Source: JAYWGN01 sp043778255 (GTDB lineage: Bacteria; Bacteroidota; Bacteroidia; Chitinophagales; Chitinophagaceae). Taken from it: a DNA stretch of 64,000 nucleotides. This document shows, in pieces, positions 17,781 through 26,410 of the stretch (position 1 is the first letter of the stretch; every line of letters starts with the position of its first letter). Both the position numbers and the translations under genes were made by a program. The stretch is taken from contig JAYWGN010000001.1 of NCBI GenBank assembly GCA_043778255.1, positions 1-64,000 of the forward strand. Direction: 5' to 3'. A model generated the notes under the pieces. The model was not told where the DNA came from and ran no database searches. It saw only the letters and a list, made by a program, of their open reading frames with translations.

Positions 17781-18080
17781 ATGGATAAGCCAATTTTAAA
17801 TTTACCAAAGCATTTATTTTGGGATGTAGTGTTTGAAGATTTGGATTATGAGGTCTCCAAAAACTTTGTAATAGTTAGGGTATTTGAACGAGGCGATTTT
17901 CCCGAAATAACCCAACTACGTAGGTACTATGGTGATGCTGTAATAATTGAGGCGTTAACAAAAACTAAATTCTTAACAGACGATAGGGTTTTGTTTTTTG
18001 CAGGCTATTTTAATATTTTAAAAACACAATTTAGATGCTACAACGAAAAACAGTTGCACCACACACATTCGCTATATTAA
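17781..18080 (+). CDS. DUF6922-like partner of an AbiEii toxin
   Basis: The 99-residue protein, with LPKHLFWDVVFEDLDYE and VIVRVFERGDFPEITQLRRYYG, resembles the DUF6922 proteins that accompany AbiEii-type nucleotidyltransferases in Bacteroidota (recalled, not searched). Such partners have an antitoxin-like place in the operon. It overlaps the next gene by 46 bp. Codon use is AT-rich relative to cdsA, suggesting an acquired cassette. Confidence 0.75.
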   Translation: MDKPILNLPKHLFWDVVFEDLDYEVSKNFVIVRVFERGDFPEITQLRRYYGDAVIIEALTKTKFLTDDRVLFFAGYFNILKTQFRCYNEKQLHHTHSLY

Positions 18081-18661
18081 CTGAATTAATGGCTATGCCA
18101 GATTTAAATAATTTTCAGTTAGTTGGTGGTACTGCATTATCATTACAACTTGGGCATCGTATTTCAGTCGATATTGATTTGTTTTCAAACCTTAAATTTG
18201 ACAATGAAAAAGTTATAGAAATTTTAAAAACTAACTTCGGAGAACGTTATATTTTAACATCAAGGCTTATGAATAAGTTAGGTATTTTTGGCTTGTTAGA
18301 TGGTGTAAAACTTGATATTTGCAGACACCCATATCCATTAATTGAAAAAATAATAGTAGAAGAAAATGTAAGAATGTGGAGCTTAAGGGAAATCGCTGCT
18401 GCCAAAGTAAATGCAATATCAAGGAGGGCAACCAAAAAAGATTTTTGGGATATAGATATTTTGTTAGATTATTTTACAATATCAGAAATAAGTATTGCTT
18501 ACAGAAAAAAATATAATCCAATGATAGCTATTGGAGTTGCGCAAATGATTACTTATTACACTGAGGCAGATGATTCGCCTATACCCAATTGCCTACTTGG
18601 CAAAACTTGGCTCGGCGTTCAAAAAAGCATTTTTAAAAAAATAAATGAACAAACGAAATGA
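18035..18661 (+). CDS. AbiEii/AbiGii family nucleotidyltransferase toxin
   Basis: The 208-residue protein contains the nucleotidyltransferase signature LVGGTALSLQLGHR followed by SVDIDLF, in which the two Asp bind metal. A later basic helix (REIAAAKVNAISRRATKKDFWD) is typical of AbiEii proteins. Related enzymes transfer nucleotides to tRNA and act as toxins in type IV toxin-antitoxin or phage-abortive systems. The active-site residues are present. It overlaps its upstream partner gene, which points to translational coupling. Confidence 0.88.
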   Translation: MLQRKTVAPHTFAILTELMAMPDLNNFQLVGGTALSLQLGHRISVDIDLFSNLKFDNEKVIEILKTNFGERYILTSRLMNKLGIFGLLDGVKLDICRHPYPLIEKIIVEENVRMWSLREIAAAKVNAISRRATKKDFWDIDILLDYFTISEISIAYRKKYNPMIAIGVAQMITYYTEADDSPIPNCLLGKTWLGVQKSIFKKINEQTK

Positions 18662-18806
18662 GCCATTAAATGAATAAGTAATAATGAATAATTAGTAATA
18701 GTAACACAACTAAAAGTACTAGTTTTAACTTGATGTTATTTTAATCAATTTTCTCATAAAAAAATATCCTTCATCAATTGTCAATAATTCCTTATTAATT
18801 AAATCT

Positions 18807-18814
18807 TACCTTTG
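18807..18814 (+). promoter_or_regulatory. Bacteroidota -7 promoter element (TACCTTTG)
   Basis: The octamer matches TAnnTTTG 22 bases before the ABC-F start. The nearest TTG upstream is 26 bases away, slightly far for a -33 box. Confidence 0.5.
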
Positions 18815-18836
18815 CATCCTTAATTTTTTTATTATA

Positions 18837-20462
18837 ATGATAAGTGTGCAAAATGTAACCCTAGCCTACGGCAAAAGGGTATTGTTTGATGAGGTAAACC
18901 TGAACTTTACAAAAGGAAATTGCTATGGTATTATTGGTGCTAATGGTGCTGGTAAAAGTACCTTCCTGAAAATATTGAGTGGCGAAATAGACCCCAACAA
19001 AGGCCAAGTAAGCATAACACCAGGTGAACGTATGGCTGTGCTAAAGCAAAATCACTATGAGTACGACAATATAACCGTACTTAATACCGTACTTATGGGC
19101 CATACCAAAATGATGGCCGTAATGAATAAAAAAGATGCCATATACCTTGACCCAGATGCTACCGAAGCTGATTATATAAAGGCAGGCGAACTTGAAGCTG
19201 AGTACGGCGAAATGGGTGGCTACACCGCCGAAAGTGATGCCGCCAAAATATTGAAAGAGTTAGGTATAGAGGAAGACCTACAGTACCAACTAATGAAAGA
19301 TATAAATGGTACCCAAAAGGTAAGAGTATTACTAGCACAAGCCCTATTTGGCAACCCAGATATACTGCTACTCGATGAGCCTACCAACGACCTTGATGTG
19401 GAAACTATAAACTGGCTCGAAAACTTTTTGGCCGATTACCAAAATATTGTAATAGTAGTAAGCCACGACAGGCACTTTTTGGACACTGTATGTACCCATG
19501 TAGCCGATGTAGATAGGCAAAAAATTAAAATATATACCGGCAACTATACCTTTTGGTACGAAAGTAGCATGTTGGCTGCTAGGCAAATGAATGATAAAAA
19601 TAAAAAGAACGAAGAAAAACGAAAAGACCTCCTCGACTTTATAGCCCGATTTAGTGCCAATGCTAGCAAGAGCAAACAAGCCACCAGCCGTAAAAAAGCC
19701 TTAGAAAAATTAGTGATAGAGGACATAAGCCCTAGTAACCGTAAGTATCCTGGTATTATATTTAAGGCTGATAGGGAGTGTGGTAACGAAATTATAAATA
19801 TTGAAGCACTTGGTGCATCAATTAATGGTAAGCAATTATTTAATAACGTTACTTTTAATGTTGGTAAAAAAGATAAAATTGGACTGCTTAGTAAAGAGCC
19901 ACTTGCCTTAGATGCATTTTACCAAATAATAAATGGCAAACAACAAGCCGATACTGGTAATTACGAATGGGGAACTACCATTACAAGTGCCTATTTGCCG
20001 TTGGATAATCACGAATTTTTTGTACAATCCAACGACCTAATGAGTTGGCTAAGAGAGTTTGTGCCGCCTACGGCCAAAGATGCGGACGAAGATTTTATAC
20101 GTGGGTTTTTAGGCAAAATGCTATTTAGCGGCGAAGAAATAAGAAAGCAAACAAGTGTACTTAGTGGTGGCGAAAAAGTAAGGTGTATGACAAGTAAAAT
20201 GATGCTACAAAACCCTAACTGTATTATGCTTAACGAGCCAACTAATCACTTGGACTTGGAAAGCATACAATCATTTAACGAAGGGGTACAAAACTTTACT
20301 GGTGTAGTATTTATTAGCAGCCACGATCATCAGTTTATGCAAAGCGTATGCAACCGTATAATTGAGCTTACACCCAAAGGCATTATTGATAGGCTTATGA
20401 CCTTTGATGAGTACTTTGAAGATGAAAGAGTAAAGGAGCTAAGAGCAACTATGTATGCCTAA
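18837..20462 (+). CDS. ABC-F family ATPase (YbiT-like) with a degenerate second ATP site
   Basis: This 541-residue cytoplasmic protein has two ABC modules and no membrane segments, as in ribosome-associated ABC-F factors. Module 1 has Walker A GANGAGKST and Walker B LLLDEPTNDLD, with a weak signature (NGTQKVR). Module 2 keeps the LSGGEKVR signature, but its Walker A is replaced by LLSKEPLALD and its Walker B reads IMLNEPTNHLD, with Asn in place of the usual Asp. The linker contains the RFSANASKSKQATSR segment typical of the YbiT branch. One of the two composite sites therefore probably does not bind or hydrolyse ATP normally. Confidence 0.92.
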   Translation: MISVQNVTLAYGKRVLFDEVNLNFTKGNCYGIIGANGAGKSTFLKILSGEIDPNKGQVSITPGERMAVLKQNHYEYDNITVLNTVLMGHTKMMAVMNKKDAIYLDPDATEADYIKAGELEAEYGEMGGYTAESDAAKILKELGIEEDLQYQLMKDINGTQKVRVLLAQALFGNPDILLLDEPTNDLDVETINWLENFLADYQNIVIVVSHDRHFLDTVCTHVADVDRQKIKIYTGNYTFWYESSMLAARQMNDKNKKNEEKRKDLLDFIARFSANASKSKQATSRKKALEKLVIEDISPSNRKYPGIIFKADRECGNEIINIEALGASINGKQLFNNVTFNVGKKDKIGLLSKEPLALDAFYQIINGKQQADTGNYEWGTTITSAYLPLDNHEFFVQSNDLMSWLREFVPPTAKDADEDFIRGFLGKMLFSGEEIRKQTSVLSGGEKVRCMTSKMMLQNPNCIMLNEPTNHLDLESIQSFNEGVQNFTGVVFISSHDHQFMQSVCNRIIELTPKGIIDRLMTFDEYFEDERVKELRATMYA

Positions 20463-20474
20463 TAACTTACTAAT

Positions 20475-21284
20475 ATGCCAAACAAAATGCTGTTAAAATT
20501 TATTATAATTGCAGTAACTATATATGTTGTAGTAGGCATTATTTTGTACTTTTCGCAAACTCTTTTTTTGTTTCATGGCAAAAAGTTAGCGGCATCCTAC
20601 ACCTTTAATTTTGGTGAACAACCCTTCACCGAAATTAATATAACCCGTGCCGATAGTACTAACTTAAATGTAGTAAAATTTACCCCAACTGATACCCCAA
20701 TTGTAGGTACTGTACTATACTACCACGGCAATATGCATAATATAAATAGGTATGCACCGTACACCAAATTATTTACCATTAATGGTTATGTAGTGTATAT
20801 GATGGATTACCCAGGCTTTGGAAAAACAACCGGTACCATAACGGAAGCATTACTTAAAGCTGATGCTCAAGTAGTATATAACTTGGTACAACAAGACAGT
20901 ACTAAGCCCTTAATTATATACGGCAAATCAATGGGTACAGGCTTAGCCACTTATATAGCTGCACATAATAGTTGCCAGCAACTAATACTGGAAACGCCCT
21001 ACTACAGCCTACCTACGGTATATGACGATTTTACTTTTATATATCCAACTAAGCTAATGCTCAAGTTTCAAATGAATAATTATGAACAAGTGCCAAATAT
21101 TAAATGCCCTATTACTATATTTCATGGTACCAATGATAGGCTAATAAGTATAGCTAATGCTAGCCGCTTAAAGCCACTACTTAAGCCAACCGATATGTTT
21201 GTAACCATACCTAGTGCTGGGCACAATACCATAGTAAATTACCCTATATATACCACAGTTATGGATAGTTTACTTAGTAAATAA
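20475..21284 (+). CDS. Alpha/beta hydrolase with N-terminal membrane anchor
   Basis: The 269-residue protein starts with one hydrophobic helix (about 5-28) and continues with an alpha/beta hydrolase fold: oxyanion-type YYHGN, nucleophile elbow GKSMG (Ser), acid near GTNDRLI and the final GHNTI His. This matches membrane-bound serine hydrolases of the ABHD13/BEM46 kind. The substrate is unknown. It follows the ABC-F gene by 12 bp and may be co-transcribed. Confidence 0.88.
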   Translation: MPNKMLLKFIIIAVTIYVVVGIILYFSQTLFLFHGKKLAASYTFNFGEQPFTEINITRADSTNLNVVKFTPTDTPIVGTVLYYHGNMHNINRYAPYTKLFTINGYVVYMMDYPGFGKTTGTITEALLKADAQVVYNLVQQDSTKPLIIYGKSMGTGLATYIAAHNSCQQLILETPYYSLPTVYDDFTFIYPTKLMLKFQMNNYEQVPNIKCPITIFHGTNDRLISIANASRLKPLLKPTDMFVTIPSAGHNTIVNYPIYTTVMDSLLSK

Positions 21285-21435
21285 TTGGATTACATGATTA
21301 ACTCAGTAAGGCGGATTAAAAAATTTGATATTAGGTAAAAGACCTTTAGGTTAGTATAACAATTGGTTGCATAAACATTTTTTAAGCGAAGCGAAAAAAT
21401 AATAAACTATTACTACTAATCTGTAACAAAAAAAA

Positions 21436-21443
21436 TATCTTTG
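21436..21443 (+). promoter_or_regulatory. Bacteroidota -7 promoter element (TATCTTTG)
   Basis: A TAnnTTTG match lies 16 bases before the transketolase start. No clear -33 TTTG box is seen. Confidence 0.5.
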
Positions 21444-21459
21444 CCCAAAACACAAAGTA

Positions 21460-22416
21460 ATGAGTTTAGCAACACTAGTAAGTACCGGCAATAAAGATAC
21501 CCGTAGCGGATTTGGAGATGGAATAGCAGAAGTAGCCAAAACAAACCCCAATGTAGTAGCCCTTACTGCCGACCTAGCTGGCTCCTTAAAACTAAACCAG
21601 TTTATTAAAGAAAACCCCGACCGATTTATACAATGTGGTATAAGCGAAGCCAATATGATAAGTGTAGCAGCTGGCCTCACTATTGGTGGCAAAATACCCT
21701 ACACCACTACATTTGCTAACTTTAGTACTGGTAGAGTATATGATCAAATAAGGCAAAGTGTAGCCTACAGCAACAAAAATGTAAAAATATGTGCTAGCCA
21801 TGCAGGCTTAACACTTGGCGAAGATGGAGCTACCCACCAAATATTGGAAGATATTGGGCTTATGAAAATGCTGCCCGGAATGACTGTAATAGTACCTGCC
21901 GATTATGCTCAAACCAAAGCTGCCACTATTGCCATTGCCGATTATGAAGGGCCAGTGTACCTTAGGTTTGGACGCCCAGTATGGCCCATATTTACAACAG
22001 ATATGCCATTTGCCATTGGCAAAGCACAAGTGCTAGCCGAGGGTAGTGATGTTACAATATTTGCCTGTGGCCACTTAGTATGGAATGCCATAGAAGCTGC
22101 CAAAACCCTTGCTAACAAAGGCATACATGTCGAAGTAATAAACATACATACCATAAAACCCTTGGATACTGAGGCTATACTAAAAAGTATTGCCAAAACA
22201 AAATGTGCTGTAACCTGCGAAGAACATAATGTACTTGGCGGACTTGGCGATAGCATAGCACAAACTGCTGCTAAGCATTTGCCCATACCAATTGAATATA
22301 TTGGCACACAAGATACCTTTGGCGAAAGTGGCACACCAATGCAACTGCTTGAAAAGTATGGCTTAACAGCACCGCATATAGTAGCAGCTGTGGAAAAAGT
22401 AATAGCTAGGAAATAA
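21460..22416 (+). CDS. Transketolase, C-terminal subunit
   Basis: At 318 residues this equals the C-terminal half of transketolase: the pyrimidine-binding domain (DLAGSLK, GISEANMISVAAG, TTFANFSTGRVYDQIR, HAGLTLGEDGATHQ) followed by the regulatory C-terminal domain. The N-terminal thiamine-diphosphate-binding half, normally a neighbouring gene in split transketolases, is not in this window. A functional enzyme of the pentose phosphate pathway would need that partner from elsewhere. Confidence 0.93.
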   Translation: MSLATLVSTGNKDTRSGFGDGIAEVAKTNPNVVALTADLAGSLKLNQFIKENPDRFIQCGISEANMISVAAGLTIGGKIPYTTTFANFSTGRVYDQIRQSVAYSNKNVKICASHAGLTLGEDGATHQILEDIGLMKMLPGMTVIVPADYAQTKAATIAIADYEGPVYLRFGRPVWPIFTTDMPFAIGKAQVLAEGSDVTIFACGHLVWNAIEAAKTLANKGIHVEVINIHTIKPLDTEAILKSIAKTKCAVTCEEHNVLGGLGDSIAQTAAKHLPIPIEYIGTQDTFGESGTPMQLLEKYGLTAPHIVAAVEKVIARK

Positions 22417-22490
22417 TAATAAGTAAAAGCAGTTAAACCTTCGGTAAAATAAACAGTCCTACAAAATAAATAACTTTACTATACTTACCT

Positions 22491-23039
22491 ATGAACGATG
22501 ATTGCCTTCTGGTACAACAATTTAAAAATGCTGAAAGTAAAGAACAAGCATTTACCCAAATTGTAAAAAAGTACCAAGAAAAGCTATACTGGCATATACG
22601 CCGTATGGTAGTAAGCCACGATGATGCCGATGATGTAGTACAAAATGCATTTATAAAAGCTTGGCGAGGGTTAGCTAACTTTAGAGAAGACTCCCAACTA
22701 TACACTTGGCTATACCGCATAGCTACTAACGAAAGCCTTACATTTTTGGAGCAAAAAAAGAAAAAAAGTACCCTATCGTTGAGTGATACAGATAGTTATG
22801 ATGCCTTGAGCAATCAAATAAAAGCCTCCGATAACTTTGATGGACAAAAGCTAGAATGGAAACTGCAACTCGCTATACAGCAATTACCCGAGAAACAAAG
22901 AGCCGTATTTAACCTACGCTACTACGACGAAATGCCCTACGACGAAATGAGCCAAGTACTAGAAACCAGTGCTGGTGCATTAAAAGCTAGTTATCACCAT
23001 GCCGCAAAAAAAATTGAAGATTATATACTCAACCATTAA
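22491..23039 (+). CDS. ECF-type RNA polymerase sigma factor
   Basis: The 182-residue protein has region 2 (YWHIRRMVVSHDDADDVVQNAFIKAW) and region 4 (LPEKQRAVFNLRYYDEMPYDEMSQVLETSAGALKA with its helix-turn-helix). It is followed by a membrane-anchored partner and a secreted small protein, the usual three-gene set for envelope-stress signalling in this phylum. Confidence 0.95.
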   Translation: MNDDCLLVQQFKNAESKEQAFTQIVKKYQEKLYWHIRRMVVSHDDADDVVQNAFIKAWRGLANFREDSQLYTWLYRIATNESLTFLEQKKKKSTLSLSDTDSYDALSNQIKASDNFDGQKLEWKLQLAIQQLPEKQRAVFNLRYYDEMPYDEMSQVLETSAGALKASYHHAAKKIEDYILNH

Positions 23040-23083
23040 ACCAATAACTAATTACAAAGTCCAAATAAGTGGAAACTACAATA

Positions 23084-23767
23084 ATGGAAAGAAACATACA
23101 CATACAAAATGAACTAAATGAACTAAGCAAAGTACTTAGCAATATACCATTTGTACCTATTTACACCGTGCCCAAGGGTTATTTTAATACTATAACCAAT
23201 ACAATTATTTTGCTTTCGCAAAAAAACAATACCTATACCATACCGCCACAATATTTTGATACACTGAGCAGTAGCATTGTAACCAAAATTAAAAATGAAA
23301 CCAACGAATTAACCGATGTAGCACCAACCTTAGCTAGCCTTGCCAAAGTAAATGTATATAGTACACCAACTACTTATTTTAATACTATACAAGTACCCAA
23401 TACAGCCACAGCAAAAGTGGTAGCAATACAGCCCCAACAACGTAGGCCGACTTGGTTACGATATGCCGTAGCAGCCTGTGCTGTAGGCATTATTAGCATT
23501 ACCGCTGTAAACCTATTGCAAACAAAAACCGTTGCTAAAGAAGACCAAATAATAGCCGGCACTAACCTAACTTATAAGCAAATACAAAGTATAAATATAG
23601 ATACTGCATTTACCAATATTACTACCGAAGAAATGGATAATTACCTCTGTGCCAATGGCGTAATTGATTGCAACAAACTGCCCGACACTGAACTACAACA
23701 AGACCTTGAAAACCTCAATATTAGCGACGATGATTTAGATGCTTTGCTTGGCGAAAAAACTAACTAA
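23084..23767 (+). CDS. Probable anti-sigma factor, membrane anchored
   Basis: The protein (227 residues from the ATG at 23084; a GTG at 23069 would add five) has a soluble N-terminal part of about 120 residues with repeated PxGYFNT/PPxYFDT-like motifs, one membrane helix (LRYAVAACAVGIISITAVNLL) and an acidic C-terminal domain ending in repeated Asp/Leu. It is encoded 44 bp after the ECF sigma factor. It fits a one-pass anti-sigma factor whose N-terminus holds the sigma factor; the role is inferred from topology and position. Confidence 0.75.
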   Translation: MERNIHIQNELNELSKVLSNIPFVPIYTVPKGYFNTITNTIILLSQKNNTYTIPPQYFDTLSSSIVTKIKNETNELTDVAPTLASLAKVNVYSTPTTYFNTIQVPNTATAKVVAIQPQQRRPTWLRYAVAACAVGIISITAVNLLQTKTVAKEDQIIAGTNLTYKQIQSINIDTAFTNITTEEMDNYLCANGVIDCNKLPDTELQQDLENLNISDDDLDALLGEKTN

Positions 23768-23778
23768 AAAAACTAAAG

Positions 23779-24252
23779 ATGAAAAAAATAATATATTATT
23801 TACTAATTACCCTACTTATTTGCAGTAATGCTACTGCTCAAATTGGTGGCGATAATGGCAACCGAAAAGACCAAGTAGAAAAAATAATAGTAGCTTATAT
23901 TACCAAAAAGTTAGACTTAACGGTAGAGGAAGCACAACAATTTTGGCCAGTATTTAATAAGTACCAAGCCGAATATAGAATGGCTAATAAAAACAATAAA
24001 GATGATGTAATTGGTGCTAACGAAGCCGAATTGGCAGTACAAAAAAAATACAAACCCGAATTTCAAAGGGTGCTTAAAAGCGAAGTAAGAGCCAATAAAG
24101 TATTTGTAGTACATAACAACTTACTAACCGAAATGAAGCGACTTAAAAACCGACGACAAGGTGATAATAACGACCGACCAAGACTACAACGAAGAAATAA
24201 CGGTGGCGGTAACATTGGTGGAAACGGTACTATACCACCACCCAGTAACTAA
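23779..24252 (+). CDS. Secreted sensor protein of the ECF sigma operon
   Basis: The 157-residue protein starts with a cleavable signal peptide (MKKIIYYLLITLLIC…ATAQ). The mature part has a helical hairpin with LDLTVEEAQQFWPVFNKYQ, like the periplasmic CpxP/Spy-type sensors found with ECF sigma genes in Bacteroidota. The tail is Arg/Asn/Gly-rich and ends in PPPSN. It lies 11 bp after the anti-sigma gene. Its last codons are duplicated at 25117-25138. Confidence 0.8.
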   Translation: MKKIIYYLLITLLICSNATAQIGGDNGNRKDQVEKIIVAYITKKLDLTVEEAQQFWPVFNKYQAEYRMANKNNKDDVIGANEAELAVQKKYKPEFQRVLKSEVRANKVFVVHNNLLTEMKRLKNRRQGDNNDRPRLQRRNNGGGNIGGNGTIPPPSN

Positions 24253-24254
24253 AT
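24233..24254. repeat. Direct repeat 2, left copy (3' end of the sensor gene)
   Basis: These 22 bases match 25117-25138 at 20 positions. This copy encodes the last residues TIPPPSN and the stop; the other reads TLPPPNN and a stop in the same frame. The copies bracket the HEPN cassette. Confidence 0.7.
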
Positions 24255-24328
24255 AGATTGAAAAAGACTATCAGTTCTTTAATTATTATTGATGAAAATT
24301 TAAACTTTTGTACTTATTTTTATACATA

Positions 24329-24769
24329 ATGAGAAGTACGAGTGAAATTGAAAAATTAGCGGAAACTAGGTTAGCGGAGGCAAAACTATTGTTATTACAT
24401 AATTACTGTGAAGGTTCCTTATAACTTGCAGGTTATTGTATTGAGCTTTTACTCAAAGCAAGAATTTGCAAAGTACTTGAAATTCCTAATTTGTTTGATG
24501 AATCATTTAGTCCAAAAGAAATTAGAAAACCTTATTATATACACGATTTAAAATATTTACTTATTTTTGCAGGACTTAAAACCAAGTTGGAAAAAGAAAA
24601 AGCAAATGACGAAAATTTTTATAAAAATTGGTGTTTAATTGAAGAAACTTGGAATGAGCATTGTAGGTATAAAAATTGTGGCGATTGTAATAAAACAGAT
24701 GTCGAAAGATTTATAGCAGCAATTGAAGATAAACAAATTGGAATAAAACAATGGATAAGCAAACAATAA
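24329..24769 (+). pseudogene. HEPN-domain protein gene interrupted by one stop codon
   Basis: Reading from the ATG at 24329, codons 1-31 (MRSTSEIEKLAETRLAEAK…) run in the same frame as the 24491-24769 ORF; only TAA at 24422-24424 separates them. The residues around it (GSL-stop-LAGYCIELLLKARIC) match the HEPN helix normally written YLAGYxxELxLKA, so the stop probably replaces a Tyr codon. The whole would be about 146 residues. HEPN proteins are often RNases in toxin-antitoxin or defence pairs. A single nonsense change suggests recent inactivation, or an error in the assembly. Confidence 0.8.
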
Positions 24770-25104
24770 TAGCACAGGTTAAAAAATTCTCTCAAAATTG
24801 TTCCACAAAAGGGTTCAAACTAAATTTTTGTGCATTAGTGCCAGAAATGGAAAACTATGATGAAACATCTTATATTTTACAAATTTCTTCTCCTACCTTT
24901 GATAATCAACCATGCTCTACAGTGTTTGATAATGTAGTGCCAATATTATTTCAATCATCTACACCTGAAGTTCGAGAGAAAATTTATAGATTAGATATTT
25001 ATGATGGAAAAGGCGAAGTACACTGTAAGTTTGATGATTTAATTTTTGAAAATGAAATTGGGTATAATCATCTAACAATGCAGCTTTCTAAATTAAAAGG
25101 ATAA
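24751..25104 (+). CDS. Hypothetical partner of the HEPN gene
   Basis: The 117-residue protein starts within the last 19 bases of the HEPN reading frame, so it was translationally coupled to it. It is intact, with a mixed alpha/beta composition and no motif I recognise; in particular the GSxxxGxxxxxSDxD signature of MNT nucleotidyltransferases, the common HEPN partner, is absent. An antitoxin-like role is inferred from position only. AT-rich codon use agrees with a transferred cassette. Confidence 0.65.
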   Translation: MDKQTIIAQVKKFSQNCSTKGFKLNFCALVPEMENYDETSYILQISSPTFDNQPCSTVFDNVVPILFQSSTPEVREKIYRLDIYDGKGEVHCKFDDLIFENEIGYNHLTMQLSKLKG

Positions 25105-25116
25105 AAAATAATACGT

Positions 25117-25138
25117 TACCCCCACCCAATAACTAAAT
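25117..25138. repeat. Direct repeat 2, right copy
   Basis: This is the counterpart of 24233-24254 (20 of 22 identical). It ends two bases before the stop codon of the aminotransferase gene. Confidence 0.7.
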
Positions 25139-25140
25139 CC

Positions 25141-26286
25141 TTAAATCTTTACAAGTCTTTCTACTGCTGCAGCTAACATACTTTCTTGTTTTGCAAAGCA
25201 AAACCTAACCACACTATTGTTGGTAGGTGTTTGGTAAAATGCCGATACTGGGATGGTAGTAACGCCATGTGTTTTGGTAAGCCAAATGGCAAATTCTAAT
25301 TCGGGCAAATCGCTAATAGCACTGTAATTATATAGTTGAAAATAACTGCCATAGCTAGGCAATGCTGTAAACTTTGTAGCAGCCATTGCAGTTTCAAAAT
25401 AATCTTTTTTGCCTTGCATAAAACTACCTAACTGGTTATAATCAGTATTAGTACTCAAATGCTTTGCTAGTGCTACTTGCAATGGAGTGTTGCAAGTAAA
25501 GCAGTTAAACTGATGCACCTTGCGAAACTCTTCCATAAGGTAAGTTGGTGCTATGCAGTAACCCAGTTTCCAACCTGTACAGTTATAAGATTTGCCAAAG
25601 CTAAATGTTACAAAACTACGTATTGCCAACTGTGGATACCTCAACACCGATTGGTGTGTTATGCCATTAAATATAAGGTGTTCGTACACTTCGTCGCTTA
25701 GTATTAATATATTGGTATTAGCTACAATATTTTGTAATTGTACCATATCATTTTCGCTCAACACTGCACCACTAGGGTTGTGTGGACTGTTAATCATTAT
25801 AAGTTTGGTACGTTGCGTAATGCTTTGTTGTACCAACTGCCAATCTATTGTATAGTTGGGGTATTGCAGTGGTATTAGTATAGGCACTGCACCGTTCATA
25901 GTAATAGTGGGTATGTAACAGTCGTAAGCAGGTTCAAATACTATTACCTCATCTCCAGGTTGTAGTATAGCAGTAAGTGCAGTATATATGGCATAAGTGC
26001 CACCTGGTGTTACTGTTATATTATCAGTAGCATTTATGGCGGAGCCATATATATAATTATACTTAAGTGCCAACTGTTCCCTTAATGCAGGTAGCCCATT
26101 GGCATGCACATATTGGTTATGCCCTTGCTGCATAGCTTCGTTAACCAATGCAATTAGGGTAGCATCCATACTATAATCGGGGAAACCCTGCCCAAGGTTA
26201 ATGGCGTTATACTCACTAGCCAATACACTCATTTTGGTAAATATGGTAGTGCCTACGTTGGGTAATTTGCTGGTTATTGGTATCAT
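25141..26286 (-). CDS. PLP-dependent aminotransferase, methionine aminotransferase type
   Basis: The 381-residue class I aminotransferase has the N-terminal INLGQGFPDYSMD, the substrate-loop NSPHNPSGAV, SDEVYEHL and the PLP-binding Lys in SFGKSYNCTGWKLGY, ending with VRFCFAKQ. The pattern fits the YbdL/KYAT branch, which uses methionine or glutamine with 2-oxo acids. Substrate choice is from family resemblance. It is cytoplasmic and monocistronic. Confidence 0.92.
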   Translation of the reverse strand: MIPITSKLPNVGTTIFTKMSVLASEYNAINLGQGFPDYSMDATLIALVNEAMQQGHNQYVHANGLPALREQLALKYNYIYGSAINATDNITVTPGGTYAIYTALTAILQPGDEVIVFEPAYDCYIPTITMNGAVPILIPLQYPNYTIDWQLVQQSITQRTKLIMINSPHNPSGAVLSENDMVQLQNIVANTNILILSDEVYEHLIFNGITHQSVLRYPQLAIRSFVTFSFGKSYNCTGWKLGYCIAPTYLMEEFRKVHQFNCFTCNTPLQVALAKHLSTNTDYNQLGSFMQGKKDYFETAMAATKFTALPSYGSYFQLYNYSAISDLPELEFAIWLTKTHGVTTIPVSAFYQTPTNNSVVRFCFAKQESMLAAAVERLVKI

Positions 26287-26410
26287 TTGTTACAGATATT
26301 ATATAAATAAGTAGGGCTTAAAAAAGAGTAATATTTCACCATAAAATTAAAACAAAAAAACTAAGGCGAATTAAAAAGCATAAATTTAACTTTAGTAAAA
26401 AAAAATAAAA

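Noticed and set aside
17645..18836. Direct repeats around the DUF6922/AbiEii pair
   Set aside because: Only AT-rich similarities without a run of more than about ten bases.
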